DNA of 64,000 nucleotides from Caprimulgus europaeus (GCA_907165065.1 OU015529.1:8481054-8545053); one strand, 5' to 3'; positions 36,260 through 50,400 are shown, counted from the first letter of the stretch. Notes: generated by a model not told the origin, from the letters alone. Numbers and translations: made by a program.

Positions 36260-36700
36260 TTCTATCTCCTCGTGGACTCTGTGGGCTCTCTGGGTCTTGC
36301 TGTCTTTGCAGAGGGCTGGTTGATTAAAGCTGGGATGCCCTGGAGGAAGGTGAGGCTGCACCCGGCCACAGACCTTCCCTCAGGGCTCTGCATCCTGTCA
36401 GGCCTTAGCTCTGGCCTCTGCCTCCCTGGGGTCAGAAAAGAAACCCCAGACCCCAGAGGCAAGCAACAGTGATGGATGGGCCATGGCTGAGGTGGAAGAG
36501 GTGATAGAGTGGGACATGCAAGCTGCAGAAAGTGGGGGAGTGAGAGTGAACCTCGGGCAGAGGGAAACATGGATGACTGGTGAGGGGAGCCCACATGGGA
36601 AACATGGGAGATGGAAAGAGCAAGCAGAGAAGCAGGTCAGTAGGAACAGGAGAAAGAAGATACTTGGCTAAGCAAAAGGCAGCTAGCACTCTGAATATTG
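36260..36700 (-). promoter_or_regulatory. Presumed 5' UTR and promoter region of CCDC172
   Basis: This is the sequence immediately upstream of the CCDC172 start codon. It is clearly more GC-rich than the surrounding intergenic DNA, with purine-rich stretches on the plus strand at 36480-36660. No TATA box, CCAAT box or X-box is convincing, and the transcription start cannot be placed. A YY1-type motif lies just inside intron 1 at 36158-36167. The call rests on position only. Confidence 0.4.
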
Positions 36701-39700
36701 TCAAACTTGTGCACACTAGTGAAACATTGGTCTGACTCAGGGTCTGGGGAGTTTTGATTAAACAGCTCTGACTTTACTCCTCTGGAACCACCTGCTTTTT
36801 ACTGGTTTTGTATTGTTCAAAAGCTGGATTTTTTTCACCCCTTCCTTTTTCTATGGAGTGATCACCATCTTTTTTTAAATATTGCATCTGCTTAGATTTA
36901 TTTGTCTTTTGCAGATAAATGCCTAACCTTAGCAACTAAGAAAGTAGGCTAAAATCTGGCTGTCATATAGAAGAAGATGGTAAAGCTGACTACGTAAAAT
37001 TTAAGTAATGGTGATCAGAGTCAACTCAGCTGCATTTCAGTGTTAATGTAAAATGACAGTGTTTCTCTTCCAGTTGCTCCCAGTAAGAAAAGATCATAAC
37101 GTAGCCTGTTGTGTGCTCTTCAGGAGTATACTTGTCTATGAATTTACTATGCTCTGAGCTTCTGCAGCTTTCTGGTTTGTACATTACTTGATAGTATAGC
37201 TGGAAATTTAAATACCCAGTTGAAAATATAATTTGTATTACAGGGGTTTTTTTTTCCAGCATCTTGAAAAGGATTAACTACATTGACTGCAGGGAATACC
37301 TATGTGAAGTTGGCCTATTTGTTTTGAGGCAGAAAAAGCCTGGAGGAATGGAACTTTACACCCTTCTAGCCTTTTTAACATTGAAAGAGATTAGGATTAT
37401 TGACAGTCCTGTCTTGTTAAAGAGTTTTCCTCAGAGGAGATACTGTTTTAGAATAGACTGCAACAGCAAAGTTCAGAAATTAGAAAGAACTTTGACTGCA
37501 AAAAGTAAAACAAAGTATATAAAACTACAAATGTCTTATTAGTGAAAAAGCTGTCCTAAGTCAGTAGAATGAAACAGAATTCTAGAAAAATGTTATGCTA
37601 TAGCATTTACCGCTTAAAAAGCACCATGTTATAGCTGATAGTGTGCTATAAAATGGTCCTTTTTAAAGAAAAGGTATTGCTCTATCTGAGAAAGAAAATG
37701 TGGGTTCTGATGAAATTTAAAAATGTGAAACTAGCACATTATGTTGCAGGAAATGCAATTATTTTTTAAAATGGAACAAAGTGCAACTGTGGGAGAAGAG
37801 TTCACAAAAGTGAATTTAGAAAATGTTTCAGAAGTGAAGCTTCCTACCCAAAGGCCAAAGGAAAAGCAGATGAGTCAAACAGGAACATTTGGTGATTGAG
37901 ACAGTGATTTGTTACACAGGTCTGATGAGTGAAAAAGTCATTTTACAAAATTCAAGAAAATGAACTGCTCTATCAGTAGATCAAGGAGAAAAGATAATGA
38001 AAAGCTTTCTTTGAAGTTTTTGAGACTTGACTGCTTTTGTGTTTCAAACTGAGAAAGCTGCTGTAGGCTGGGATGGTGTTCAGTGTCACTTATTAAAGAA
38101 ACGACTGTGTTTTGTTGAGGATGCCTTAGTGCCTCTAATTATGGCAAAGGAACTGCTCTCCTCAGAAAGAAGAGTCTGGCTCCAACTATACTTCTCACTG
38201 TCTGAGAATGACCATTCAGCACAATTAACAGTTCTGTAAAATACTCCTTCAGAGACTGAAAAAATTCAAAGTTGGGCAAGCATTTGACCTTAAGCTTCAT
38301 AGCTTTTGACTCCTGCAGCTATTTGCCATGTACTTAATTTTTACATGGTACAATACTCACAATAATAACTCAGAATTGTATAAAGTGAACTATGCATGTG
38401 AAACATGTACAAGTGCTTTCAGAACCAGGATCAAGGCCGTTACTTCACAGGTGTGTAGTTGCCCAGCTCCCATGGACATGGGTGAGATGGTATGAACCTA
38501 AATGTTTCAGAATAAAAGTAAAATATGAATTACCTTTGCTTGATTCCAACTTTTACAAAGTATAAGATCTTTTATAAATCACTAGCTGTTAGAAAGGTGA
38601 CTTTAATTTTATTCTGTCGGTCATATCAGTACATCCTAATCTTAATCTATATCTGTATCTTAATCACTGTGCTGTAATCAGGTCATGTCTTTCTAGTGTA
38701 CTTCAAAATTAGTAATTGCCCTTTGTAATCAGGCTGCTGTGCTAATAGTAAAGTTTCTTCTCCAAGTTTTTTCTCTAGGTTGTGAAAGAAGAAGAAAAAG
38801 ATTTTGCTTGTCATTTCAAGTCACTATTAAAATATTTATTAGTGTAATTTATTTCTAAATCATATATGCTCAGATTGTTCAAAAATTGATTTTTGAAAGC
38901 AAAAAATGAAAGAGGCAAGGGTAAAGAAGTGGCAGGGTAAAGATTAGATGATGCAATATCATCTTCACCATGAAAAAATATAGTAGAAATTAGAAATCAT
39001 AGGGTTATAGTTACAAATAGATTTCCTCTTTTGTGCTCAAGCACTTTTAGTATATTTTATTCCATATACAAACTATACTGCTTACTTTTGAAATATATTT
39101 ATATCAAACCTTCACAAATTACATCTCTCTGGTCTTCATTTGCTCTTGGTGGTCTTTGTATTTGCCATCTATTTTTGCACTAACTTTTTTCTACCTTACA
39201 TGAAGCAATAAAGACAAATTATTCTGTGCAATAAATTCACAGCTATCATTTTGTGTTCAGTGCTGAAGTCTGAGCTATCCTTTACAGGGAAATAGCATAT
39301 ATATGTGTGTGTGTGTGTGTGTGTATAAGTAAAATAAAGAAAGGGCACTAACTGCTTGGAATGCAGTGTTGAACAGCAATGCTGATAGAGAGAGATCACA
39401 AATATTATTTGACATAAGTAAGGATAAAAAATATCAGACTTACTCAAAATTAATTTTATAATGTGGCTTTTAAAATCAGAGCTTTAGCTCTACTTTTTTA
39501 AAACTCCATTGTTAAAACACAGCAAGCAGTGAAAGGTGGAAACATGTAATAAAGTGGTTTTAATGCAAATCAAGAACATTTTGTGGCATTGTTCTCTCCT
39601 TCCTGCTGGCCACCCATTGCACCACAGGGGAGGACAGAGCTGTTCTGCCCCTGCCATCACCTGTTTCCTGCCTGGGCTTGGTGGGATGGGGGGGAAACCA

Positions 39701-40976
39701 GGAATAGCAGAACAAGCACTTGGTTGTCTGAGCTCCTAGTAATAAAAATAAAAGGGGGGAAAAAAGAAAAAAAAATAATCAACTACTTCTGAAAGCCTAG
39801 AGCGGGACAGCGGCGAAGAGGAATATTAAAATGCAGTAATAACCCATAATTTATGACCTTTCACTAATTTACTGAGGAACTCGGGTTAAACACGGTCTAG
39901 TTATTATCTCTGGAAGAGTGAGAGCAAACCTCTAACCCACAGGCTAGAAGCTCTCTGTTCCTAGTAGACTGCTCTGCGAGGGACCTATGATGGACACTGT
40001 GTTTCCTCCTTGTAACAGGGAGGAAATAAAGTACAAAAATTCATATAATATAAAATAATGGACAATGTAAAAATAAATCCCTGGCTAATTACATGCAAAT
40101 GAATACAGAATGTTTCTCTGTGCCCCAAATCCCTTCTTTGTCTGTTTTTTCAGGTGACAAAATTGTGAGTTAGTGAAAAGACTTATATGTTTATAATGTA
40201 TTAAAAAACACTAAGCAGTAACTTTGTACTCCCCCTAAGATGTCTGGCTGCAATGGAGAATTAGCTATACTTTTCATTTTGGTAGGAATGTAAACAACTT
40301 TACAACAGATGGTTTTTGTAAGGACAGAGCCTCTAGTTGCATCATGATATCTCTGTTTGAGTATTATAACCAAGATTTTGTTTAATTCCATCTGGAAAGG
40401 CTTCATTGGATCCCTTTGGATTACAAAAGCAAAGATTACTTTTTATGTTTTCAAATCTATGTTTCCTATTTTCTTTGGTTATAATCACACAGCACTTGCT
40501 TTCTTTGCTGATTTGAAACTGTGCTGTTACATAGCTGTTCACATTGTTCCTCTGTAGTGTTTTGCAGTCTTAAATGTATTTCAGTTGTCTCTTTTACTTG
40601 ACCAAAAATTCTATACTAAAACTTTTTTACTCTGCTGTTCTGTACTATTTGGATAAGCAACAAATGGGCTCTCATTTTGAAACATTTATCCGAGCTCTTA
40701 TTTATCTTGGCATAATGGCAGTAACTTTTCTAATGGAGAAAGAATTCTTCAGATCTGGAGTGTGTATCACAGTACAAAACACTGCCTTATCTTTGCATCG
40801 TCATAGTAAATTTTCTTAATTATTTGGCTGGAAAACTGCACCTTGCTTTACATCAATACTGGTTGTCATTAAGTTGGCACCTAGTGGAAGCTCCAAAAGA
40901 GTGGAAAAATACCTTTTAGATTTTAATTGTTTGTATCTTCCATTTATAAAAGAGTTTGGCTTTTTTATTTGTATAA
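36701..40976. other. Intergenic between CCDC172 and GFRA1, left part
   Basis: AT-rich, with a (TG)10 microsatellite at 39304-39324 and a less AT-rich patch at 39590-39730 of unknown nature. No exon recognised. Confidence 0.5.
39304..39324. repeat. (TG)n microsatellite
   Basis: Ten TG units plus one T flanked by ATAT on both sides. Confidence 0.95.
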
Positions 40977-41329
40977 AAGACTGAGAGAGGATCTGATCAA
41001 TGTCTATAAATATCTGAAGTGTGGGGGCCAAATGGATGGGGTCGGGCTTTTTTCAGTAGTACCCAGTGACAGGACAAGGGGCAATGGGCAAAAACTGGAA
41101 CACAAAAGTTCCACACAAACTTAATGAAAAACTTTACTGTGAGGGTGCCAGAGCCCTGGGACAGGCTGCCCAGGGAGGTTGTGGAGTCTCTATCTCTGGA
41201 GATGTTCAAAACCCACCTGGATGCCTTCCTGTGCAAGCTGGTGTAGGTGAACTTGCTTTGGCAGAGGGGTTGGACTGGATGACCTCCTGAGGTCCCTTCC
41301 AACCCCCACCATTCTGGGATCCTGTGATT
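40977..41329 (+). mobile_element. CR1 LINE 3' fragment
   Basis: CTGAGAGAGGATCTGATCAA, AGTGACAGGACAAGGGGCAA, GGACAGGCTGCCCAGGGAGG, GATGTTCAAAACCCACCTGG and GACCTCCTGAGGTCCCTTCC occur in order, and it ends near ATTCTGGGATCCTGTGATT. About 350 bp; a different subfamily from the copy that follows 360 bp downstream in the same orientation. Confidence 0.95.
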
Positions 41330-41689
41330 AGCAGAAATGAACATGAATTATCTGTTATGTTGTAATGACCTATAAGAAGATGGGTGCCATTAAATCTTCT
41401 GAATAAAGGGCTGTTAAAGAAACATTTTGAGGTCTGGGACTTTAATGCAGGAGAGCTGATCTTGGATTGAAACGCATTAAACAATCTGTTGAAAATTCTT
41501 GAGATTTTAATCAATTAAGTGTGGTATGTTTCCTATAACCATATAATGCCGGTATGCTAGCTTATCTCTTTTTATCACATAACTTATTTATAGAAAAAAT
41601 GAACACTGAAACATATAAAGCAATAATTTTACAGTCAGTTCATCAAAGTAAAAAAAAAAAATCAACTATTTTTTTTTTCATTTCAATGT

Positions 41690-42458
41690 GCAAGGTCAAG
41701 TGCAAAGTCCTGCACCTGGGTCCAGGCAATCCCAAGCACAAATACAGGCTGGGTGGTGAAGGGATTGATAGCAGCCCTGAGGAGAAGGACTTGAGGGTGC
41801 TTGTGGATGAGAAGCTCAACGTGAGCCAGCAATATGTGCTCAGCCCAGAAGGCAAATAACCGTATCCTGGGCTGCATCAAGAGAAGCGTGGACAGCAGGT
41901 GGAGGGAGGGGATCCTCCCCCTTTACTCCACTCTCATGAGACCTCACCTGCAGTGCTGTGTCCAGTTCTGGGGCCCCCAACATGAGAGGTATAAGGGAGG
42001 GAGCAAGTCCAGAGGAGACCATGAGGATGATCCAAGGGCTGGAACTCCTCTCCTATGAGGACAGGCTGAGAGAGTTGGGACAGTTCAGCCTGGAGAAGAG
42101 AAGGCTTCGGGGTGACCTTATAGTGGCCTTTCAGTTCCTGAAGGGGCTACAGGAAGGTTGTGGAGGGACTTTTGATAAGGGCAGGGAGTGATAAAACAAG
42201 GGGAAATGGCTTTAAACTGGAAGAGGGGAGACTGGGATGAGATATTGGGAAGAAATTCTTTCCTGTGAGGGTGGTGAGACACTGGCCCAGGTTGCCCAGA
42301 GAAGTGGTGGCTGCTCCTCCCTGGAAGTGTTCAAGGCCAGGTTGGATGAGGCTTTGAGCAGCCTGGTCTAGTGGAAGGTGTCCCTGCTGATGGCAGGGGG
42401 GTTGGAACTGGGTGATCTTTAAAGTCCCTTCCAACCCAAGCCATTCTATGATTCTATT
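41690..42458 (+). mobile_element. CR1 LINE 3' fragment with broken ORF2 C-terminus
   Basis: About 770 bp, the longest well-preserved copy. It starts in the end of the reverse-transcriptase ORF ([18 protein letters not shown]), continues with ILGCIKRSV and [15 protein letters not shown] in a shifted frame, then [18 protein letters not shown] in another, so the ORF has at least two frameshifts. It ends with GGGTGATCTTTAAAGTCCCT and CCATTCTATGATTCTATT. Inactive and 5'-truncated. Confidence 0.97.
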
Positions 42459-44769
42459 TTCAGAAGTTCATATAAAGTACTGCTAAATTATGAGATGAGC
42501 AGCTGTCACTATTTCTTCTAAAATATTTCAGGAGATTTTAAAATGTTTGTTTGCTCTTTAAGCTTTATTTCAATTTGATGCTGTAGTTATAAGAAAAAGA
42601 TTATGTGTAGATGACTGAAATGAAACTGCTTTCTTTATTTGTAACAGGAGCATTTTTTAGTGGTAGGTTAGAAAACTGCTATACTTTTGTTGTATGCATT
42701 AAAGCCAAACGAGTTTCTCTCCATACTGAAAATAACTCTAATATGATATGAAGAGTTGTCCTTTACACTTTTAGGCTTCTCTGCTAATAGTTTCTGTAAG
42801 ATTAATTTTATCCATCCACATTCCTGCTTAACAATATGACAAGTTTCCTTAGAGATTTGGAGGACTTAGATAGATGCCCATGGCCTGAGTTAGGCAGCAG
42901 TAGGGATTATTCCACATTCCATGCAAGTGCCCAAACCAAGGAAGCACTGTCTATTTGAGGGAGGGTTATTTCAATTTGACTAAAACATCCTGAGTCTGAA
43001 AACCTGCTCTTAACATAACTATTGAAACTGCATGATCCCATAAAACCTCTCACCAAAACTGAGCCAGATGGTATTTTTTTAGTGATAAATTGTTCTGTAA
43101 GAAAGTTACCAATTCTAATTATTCAGGAAAAAAAGCTGTTGTCCCTACTCTGTCAAAATAATGTGAACAGTTTTCAGAATACTTCTTTCCTCCAGAATAT
43201 TGTGGAAAAGGTATGTTCTATCTGCAGGTTTTAAAAGCTGCTTTGTAAAATCCATTTTAATATTTAGATCTCTATAACTGTGCCCTCTATTTTCTGTACA
43301 GCCCCTCGTGGGCAGATGAACATATTTAATGAAGACTTAATGATGATAAATAACACTATATAAACTTAAGTGCCTATTGATAAAGATGTTATGCTGTGAT
43401 TACATCTTTTTTAAAGATGACATAAAAAAGACAACCTATAGTTATGCTTCTGTCCCTTCAATATTCATTCCCACTGATGCTTCTGGGAGATTAGCTATCT
43501 TTAATCCTGAAATTTTCAAAGGCTTCATGGCACACATCTGCATACATATGCCAGGACTCAGCACATGGGCAGGATAATAAAAGCATTAAATTCAAGTAGA
43601 GTAGAAAATCACAGCTGCGGTAAGTATGTATTATCAATTGTGCCACATTCATAAATTAATAATTTGCATTGTATTACAGTAGCTTCTTTTCAGAAGCATT
43701 AAACATGTCTATTCGCAGCTTGTGTGAAAAGTGTGTAAATAATTCTTGTGGGTTTGTCTTTTTGCAGCTTTGACAGTTTTGTCTTTTTAGCAAGGAGATA
43801 ACAGAAGGAAAGTGAATTAGAATAAATAGGAAAAATGTTGCTTCCTTGAAAATAATTACATTTTTCTTATTTTGAGAATGAAATAAGAATATTTAAAATA
43901 CCCGGAGTCAGTTCTTTGCATACAAAATTAGTATTCATAATTCAGGCTGCAGAGCTTAGAAAAGTGAGTAACACAGTCTTTTCTTACATATTTTGATCTG
44001 TTGTTCTTTCTTATTTTTTCAAAAGTCACATCTTAACCATACTTCTGTTAATGTATTTTTAACTTTCCTCACAATTGTTGATTGTGAATGCTGTTAGATC
44101 TTCCAGTGCTGGAAAGAGAAAACAAAAAGAAAAGTTCTGTAATCAAAGGACTAAATGATGAAGAGCCTGATACACACACACACATTTATATTTTTAATCT
44201 TTATTTATAGGAATAATCCTGTAAGACAAACTGAATAGATGACATAAGAATCATAGGCATGAAGGGCTGAAAAGTGTAACGGGGAATTGTCTGTTTTAAC
44301 TCTACAGTCAGGACAGAAAAAGCGCACCAGGGATGGGGAAGTGGTGCACAGGCAGAACTTTTCAGGACGTCCTGGCAGATTGTTGTCCTGCCTGTCTCTC
44401 CCTGTCCTGTGCTCATTATCTAGAGCAAACAAACCAATTTTCTCCACCCTTTCTGTATCAGTCATATTTTCTTAGCCTCTTGTCCTTGTTTCTTTCCCCA
44501 TATTCTCCATTTTTGGTTTTCTTAAATACTTTTCTGCTGGGCAGCTCCTGGCCAGACATTTCTTATCCTGCCCATGTGCATTAGATTTATGTATGGTGTT
44601 GCTCTTGTCCTTAGTGAATATTCCACACAATCTTTCACATATGTTACAGTATTCTGAATTCTGATTCTTTCCTCCAAAACACTCTCTCTTCCCCTTCTCC
44701 AGCCTCGATCCTCTCCTCAAGACTATATATTGAGTTGTGCACTCTCTCTTCTGTCTTCCAAGATGTTAA
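42459..44769. other. Intergenic, no gene recognised
   Basis: AT-rich DNA with a short (CA) run at 44171-44183 and a slightly GC-richer block at 44280-44720 whose ORFs have no recognisable domain. Confidence 0.5.
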
Positions 44770-45640
44770 AAACACTGAATAGAATTGCACCTGGCTCAGG
44801 CTTCTGTGGGGTCTGTCTTGTGAAGTCCTCGGGAGTAAACAATTGAAAACTATTCACTGAGAGTAAGTTTTTGATCAGCTATGAACTCTGATAATAGTGA
44901 GTGCTGTAGACGATAGGGAAGATCAGGATCATGGTCATGCTGGCTCAGACCAAAGGAGTACCTAGCTTCTCTGTGACAACGGCCAGAAGTAGAAGCCTAA
45001 GGAATGTAAGAAGAAAATAAGTAGGAGATGACTCTTCCCTCAGTATGGCCTTCTATTTTGCAACAATTCGGATTTAGAAAATAGTTTCTTTATGAGAATA
45101 CGATATAAAAGAGTGAAAATCCAGTGTTGGTGTCAAAATCAGTGTCAAAGTACAACACATTTACTGCTTCACATTCATCCTTCTGGCCAGCTGCTGCATC
45201 AGGGAAGGAAGTTGAATAGTGTGACATGATTTGCTCATGACAAATCAAGGCTGACTGATGTTTTGTATTTGTTTATTTTTCTTCCAAGTACCTGCAGTAT
45301 AATAGTTTGTTCCAGTACCTTTCTTAAAACTTAATCTGTCTGGTGTAAAATTCTGCCAAAGAATAAAGCGAAGTACTAAGTTTAGCCTGTTGTATTTCTC
45401 TGGGGCTTTCACAGTCCTCTGGGAATTCTTTAAGACAGGCTCTAGCAATTCAGAAATATCTTTTAATGTTTTCTGCAAATTTATAAGCTGAAGAGGATGA
45501 GGTTCTATCAGTGTGAACACACCTAAATGTTTGGTAAATTCCTTCTATATTGTGGCAAGTACTCCATACTCCTTGTTGAAGTTAGTGTAATTATGCATCA
45601 AGGCACAGTTGACTTTTCTGGGAGCTCTGAAAGAAATAAG
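44770..45640 (-). mobile_element. Ancient CR1 LINE remnant
   Basis: The plus strand has decayed reverse-complement CR1 ORF2 phrases: CTGTGGGGTCTGTCTTGTGA, TTTTTGATCAGCTATGAACT, ATGATTTGCTCATGACAAAT, CAAGGCTGACTGATG. The inner part (44925-45000, CATGCTGGCTCAGACCAAAG) resembles another old amniote repeat and may be a separate insertion. Confidence 0.5.
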
Positions 45641-45889
45641 GGATAGAAATGTATCAGTGTTCTCAGTATCATACTCCACATCCTTTCCTAGTTCATAACG
45701 GATCTTCTCAAGACTGATATAAAAACATCAGTATGGCCAAGAACTTAGCTGAGTTGGCTTGAGCAATTAAACTAAATACAGAATGGTTCTTGGGACACAT
45801 TAGTAAACAGGAGCACAGGAGTAAGAAGTAAGGAAACATAGAATACCAGGAATTAAGTGGAGATTAACTACAATCTAGGTATGACTGAA

Positions 45890-47450
45890 ATAGAAAATGA
45901 AAACTTTGTCTCACTTTTTCAGCAGGGATAATATAGTGACTAAGAATAGTAAAAAGGTGCTTAAAGGGAATGAAAACAGAGCAATGGAAGTTTTCATAAG
46001 TGAGCTATCAGCCAAACATAGCCCACAAACTGTGATGAAATGGAGAGGGTTAAACAATACCCATTTCAGGGCACTGAGAGAACCCGCAAATGCAAATGCT
46101 GCTTTGCACAGAATGCATTTGCAGGGATTTTATATGTACCTGTTCAGCTCTGGGCTAGCTCAATAAAAGAATAATAAAGTTATTCCCTGTATTCATAAAA
46201 GAGGAGGTCAAATCAAATGCAGGCATGGTAGTTTGACCTCAACACTAAGCAAGGTCTTAAGAGTAGATTTTGAAGGAAAAAATTATCAAGGACCTGGAGG
46301 TAAATGGAAAGTGGGAAAAACTACAACATGGTTTTAACAAGGGCAGATCATATCAGACTAACTTAATATCTTTCTTTGATAAGATAATTGTCCCAGAGAA
46401 GAGTAATGCAGTAGACTTAATCTACCTTGATCGAAATAAGGCATTATATTCTTCCTTGCGGGAAGTTATTTAAGGTGGAGAAGATGGGCTTTAGTGCAGG
46501 AATTGTAAGGTAGAAGATGAACTGAGTAAAGAGTGATATTAAAGGAGGGTTCTGTTAAAAATGGAAATATCAAAATGAAAGGAGTTTGCTAGTAGAATTC
46601 CTCTAGGACTGATCGTGACGCTGATTTAAGTAGTATTGAACTTGGTAAAAGTAGGAGAATGGATATGGCATCAAGAGATGGCAGAAAATTGGGATATGAC
46701 TAGCATATCAGGAAAAAATAAACTGCCTTATGGACTGACAAAATGGAAATCTAATAGTAGAGAAGGTAGAGCTGGGTGCTTGGGGATTAATATCATGTTA
46801 TTTTAGTACAAGCTGATGTCTTGATAATTGCTGGCGATAGAAAAGGGAAGAGGTCTGATGCATTAGCCAGCTGTATGGTGACTATGAGCCACCGTTATGT
46901 CATGGCCATGAAGCAGTTTCAGGGTATATTGGAAGAAGGATTTTCAGTGAAGACAACAAAGTGTTAATATTGCTTTACAAGGCAGTGGTAAGACAACACT
47001 CAGAATATTGTTTACAGTTCTCATGACCCACATTGATTCACAGCAGGTGCAGAGTGGGATGGTTAGGGGAAAGGAGTACCTATTTTCTCAGCTGAGATGA
47101 AAATAGCTTATCTGGCAAAACAAAGCTTGAAAGGGCATATGGTTATATCTTTATAAGTATGTGTGGGGGTAGACGTGAGGGAAAAAGATTTTTATGTTAA
47201 AGGATAACACTAGTTCAAGATCAGATACTTACAAACAATTATGAATAAATGAGAAATTTAAAAGAGGTTCTTGGCAATCTGTGCAAAGCTCTGGAACTGC
47301 TTTCCAGACAAGGTCATGGAGACAAGGACCTGAACTACTTCCAGATGGAAATTTCTAAATCAGTGAAAGGATATGTGTGACATGGTGAAGTGATCATAAG
47401 TCAGAATGTGAAGTTTGTGATATAAAGCTTTGGATACTTACTGACATAGC
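45890..47450 (+). mobile_element. Ancient CR1 LINE remnant with reverse-transcriptase domain
   Basis: The frame at 46270-46473 contains LQHGFNKGRSYQTNLISFFD and AVDLIYLDRNKA, the usual QHGF.KGRS..TNL and VYLDFSKAFD blocks of CR1 reverse transcriptase. Further 3' (to about 47450) lie decayed equivalents of the C-terminal and 3' regions, e.g. TGGAACTGCTTTCCAGACAAGG. The part before 46190 is only tentatively included. Not functional. Confidence 0.65.
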
Positions 47451-50400
47451 CAGAGAAGTTTAATGGGAAACTTGTTTGTGTACTTTTCTTATGCAGTCCC
47501 TAAACAGAAATGATTTTAATTGGTCTGTGTACCAGTTCTTCTATTCTGCATATACCAGGACTTTCATGTTCCTTCTTGGTGCACAGTATAGGAGAAGGGG
47601 ACTGCCCTTTCTTACATGATAAGACTGGCAGCACGTAAAGATGGAGCAGTTTATTAGGATGTCAGGTGTTAACTGAATATAACTTGCTCAGGGTTAAGCT
47701 AATCATCAGATTGGGATCAAGAAGTCATTTTTCTCTAAGTCATATTGGCTGGGATTATGGAAGGTATTGTTTTCCTTTCTAACATAAACTGTCTGGAATG
47801 GGATGTGAGTTTTTACCTTGTGAAGTACCTTGTCTTCCAGACTGCTAAGATATGGCTGGTGAGGAAATCTCATTACTTTAATATCTTCTACTGTTCTCTG
47901 ACACATTGGTGTTTTTCAGTCTTTTATTCAGAGGTACAAAAGGGTGTGACTATAATGTAGGACATTATTTCAGTATACTACAATACTTAATTCAATGTTT
48001 GCTTTTTCAGATCTTTCAAGAGTTTCCTCTGAACACGAAAATCTTACTTTTTTGAGGTAGTATGGAGCTGAATAAGAGGCAGTCAAGGATACTTCATTTG
48101 TATTGGTAAGTTTTGAAAAAGAAAAGGTTGATCATTTTTGTAGACCAGATATTCCTGAGATCTTCTAGCAAAAAAAAGTCCTTTAATTGATGATTCTAGC
48201 TCAAAGAATTTTAAAGAAGATATCATATTTTGTTAACTGGGATTCTCAAGGCTTTCTAGCATAGGTATTCCAGTAACAAAATTATAGATGCCTTATCTTA
48301 TTACTAAATGATAGAGGTTCTCCAGACTTTATAAAATACATTTAATAGTAACTACAGACACATTGTTTTTCCTTTTGGTTTGTTTTTTTGACTACTACTA
48401 CCTGAAAAATAATACTTGAAAAGTGCTTTATCTCATTAAATGTATAGGGAGTCTATGGTAATTAAGCTCCTAACTCACCTGCCGTAGTTAAGTGGATACA
48501 ATTATATGGAGTGTAAATGTACTGTATTTATAATGTGATTGTTTTCTACACAAACATGGATCCTCAGACTAGAGGCCAGAAAGGACAAAATGGTTTTAAA
48601 AATTTACTAGGAAATTCAGTGTGAATTATTGATATACCTATGCTTGTAGTGGCTATGCTGACATCTTTCTTGCCACTAATAAAAACAAGATACTCAGATT
48701 ATCTCTGTATTGTTTCTTGAATTCTGAGTAATTGTACTCTGTGCAGTTTATTTCTCATAACCTGTACAGTGGTATTGATATATCAGTTCTGTGATGTGGT
48801 TTAATTCAGGAAGCTGGAGTTTGAAAGTTTTTCTTAAAGCACAGATTACTAAATGGCAGTATAATACAATGCTACTCAGTCTGTCCCTCTCCTTACATTT
48901 CTTGTTGGAGAAATAAAACAGCAGATTCATAAGTCAGGTCAAATCTAGTCTGTATCCGTTTTCTTGAGTCCTGTCTTGACATACTCAGATAAATCATCTT
49001 TCAGTGAAGAGATGGCCTGAAACATATATAGAAAATTAATGTCTCTAAGCTTGCCAATCCTCTAAAATTCTCATGTGGCACTTGCTCTGAATTAAGCAAA
49101 TGCTTAGTTATTTGTTAGTGATGAAAAAAGCAAAATCACCAAATTAGTTTTTATTTGTTCTTCATGTAATTGTCTCTGTGGAGTCCAGTGTTACAAGCTC
49201 TGGAACCTGTTAAGAAATAGTTGGCAGTTGCATGGCATATGTAACTTTCTAAATCCAAACTCCTCATAGACAGAAAACAGTTGCTCCCACGCTTCTCAGT
49301 CCCTTTTGGCTACCATCTGGAACAGCAATAGTATAAAGCTAACTCTTTTTATTAACATTCTAGGTACATAAATCCAGCTGAAAATAGCTTTTTTTTTTTA
49401 ATAAACTGTATGATTAATTTTAAGCTGAAAAGTTTCTCCTGAGTCATTTTAAGTTTACTGTTTTAAGTTTTGGTTTGATATACAGGATTTTTGAAGCAGA
49501 TTCTGTCAGATTGTTTTCATTTTAGCATTTTAGATAGTGTAATACTCCTCTCCTACCCCCTCTCATTTTATGGTTGTCTAAGTTACTGTTATCAGACATT
49601 TATTTTTTCTTCTATGCCACATGAAAACTTTGATACATAAATCAGGACTTGGGAAGCCTTTAGGTTCTTGATATCAAAAAAGTCCTCCTGCTAAAAAGAC
49701 ACCAGTATCTGTTGGCTGAAAGTTAGTTAACTTCTTATCCTTTCAGTTGTGTGCTGTACACGTGTCCCAGATCACCTCAGCCTGCGTAGCAAAGTGTCTA
49801 CCCATCTCCTTCCAAGGTCCCTGCTGGAAAACAGAGCAGGGCTGAAGTCCACCCACAAGATGGAAAGTGAACTCTACTATAATGTAACTGAAGAGGAGTC
49901 AGTACAACATTTCAGTGTTCATTTTAATTGCCAAGATATCATGTTTCCCTGCAAAAGTGTTGGACTGAGATCTTGAAATATGGTAAGAATATATGATTTG
50001 TGTTGAGGAAGAAGAAAGGAGAAAGGCTGATCTCTCTGAAAGGCTTGTATTGTTAGGAGTGCTCAGAGCGTGTTGTGACAGAGGTATGGCAGAGGCTAAG
50101 AGTATTTGCCCTGAACAGGAAAGTTTTGATTCTATTCTCTCACAGCACTAGGGAATTAAACATCTTACTTTCCTAGCATATTACCAGGCACCTCTTTCAG
50201 ATGGGGACATTGAACAGCAAATTGTGCAAGAGTTATGGGGTAAGAACAACAACAAGCAAGGTGTGGTGCAACATGGTACATTAAGGATTATGATACTGTG
50301 CTTCCAGAACTGTTTTCATCTGACGGCTGTGAAAAATGCATCTAGAGTCTTCAGAATACTTCTACTTTTACATATTAAGTCTGAAGTATATTCTTAGTTC

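Noticed and set aside
35903-36472. 189-codon plus-strand ORF
   Set aside because: It is antisense to CCDC172 exons 1 and 2 and intron 1, with no recognisable domain; more likely a shadow of the real exons and GC-richer 5' end.
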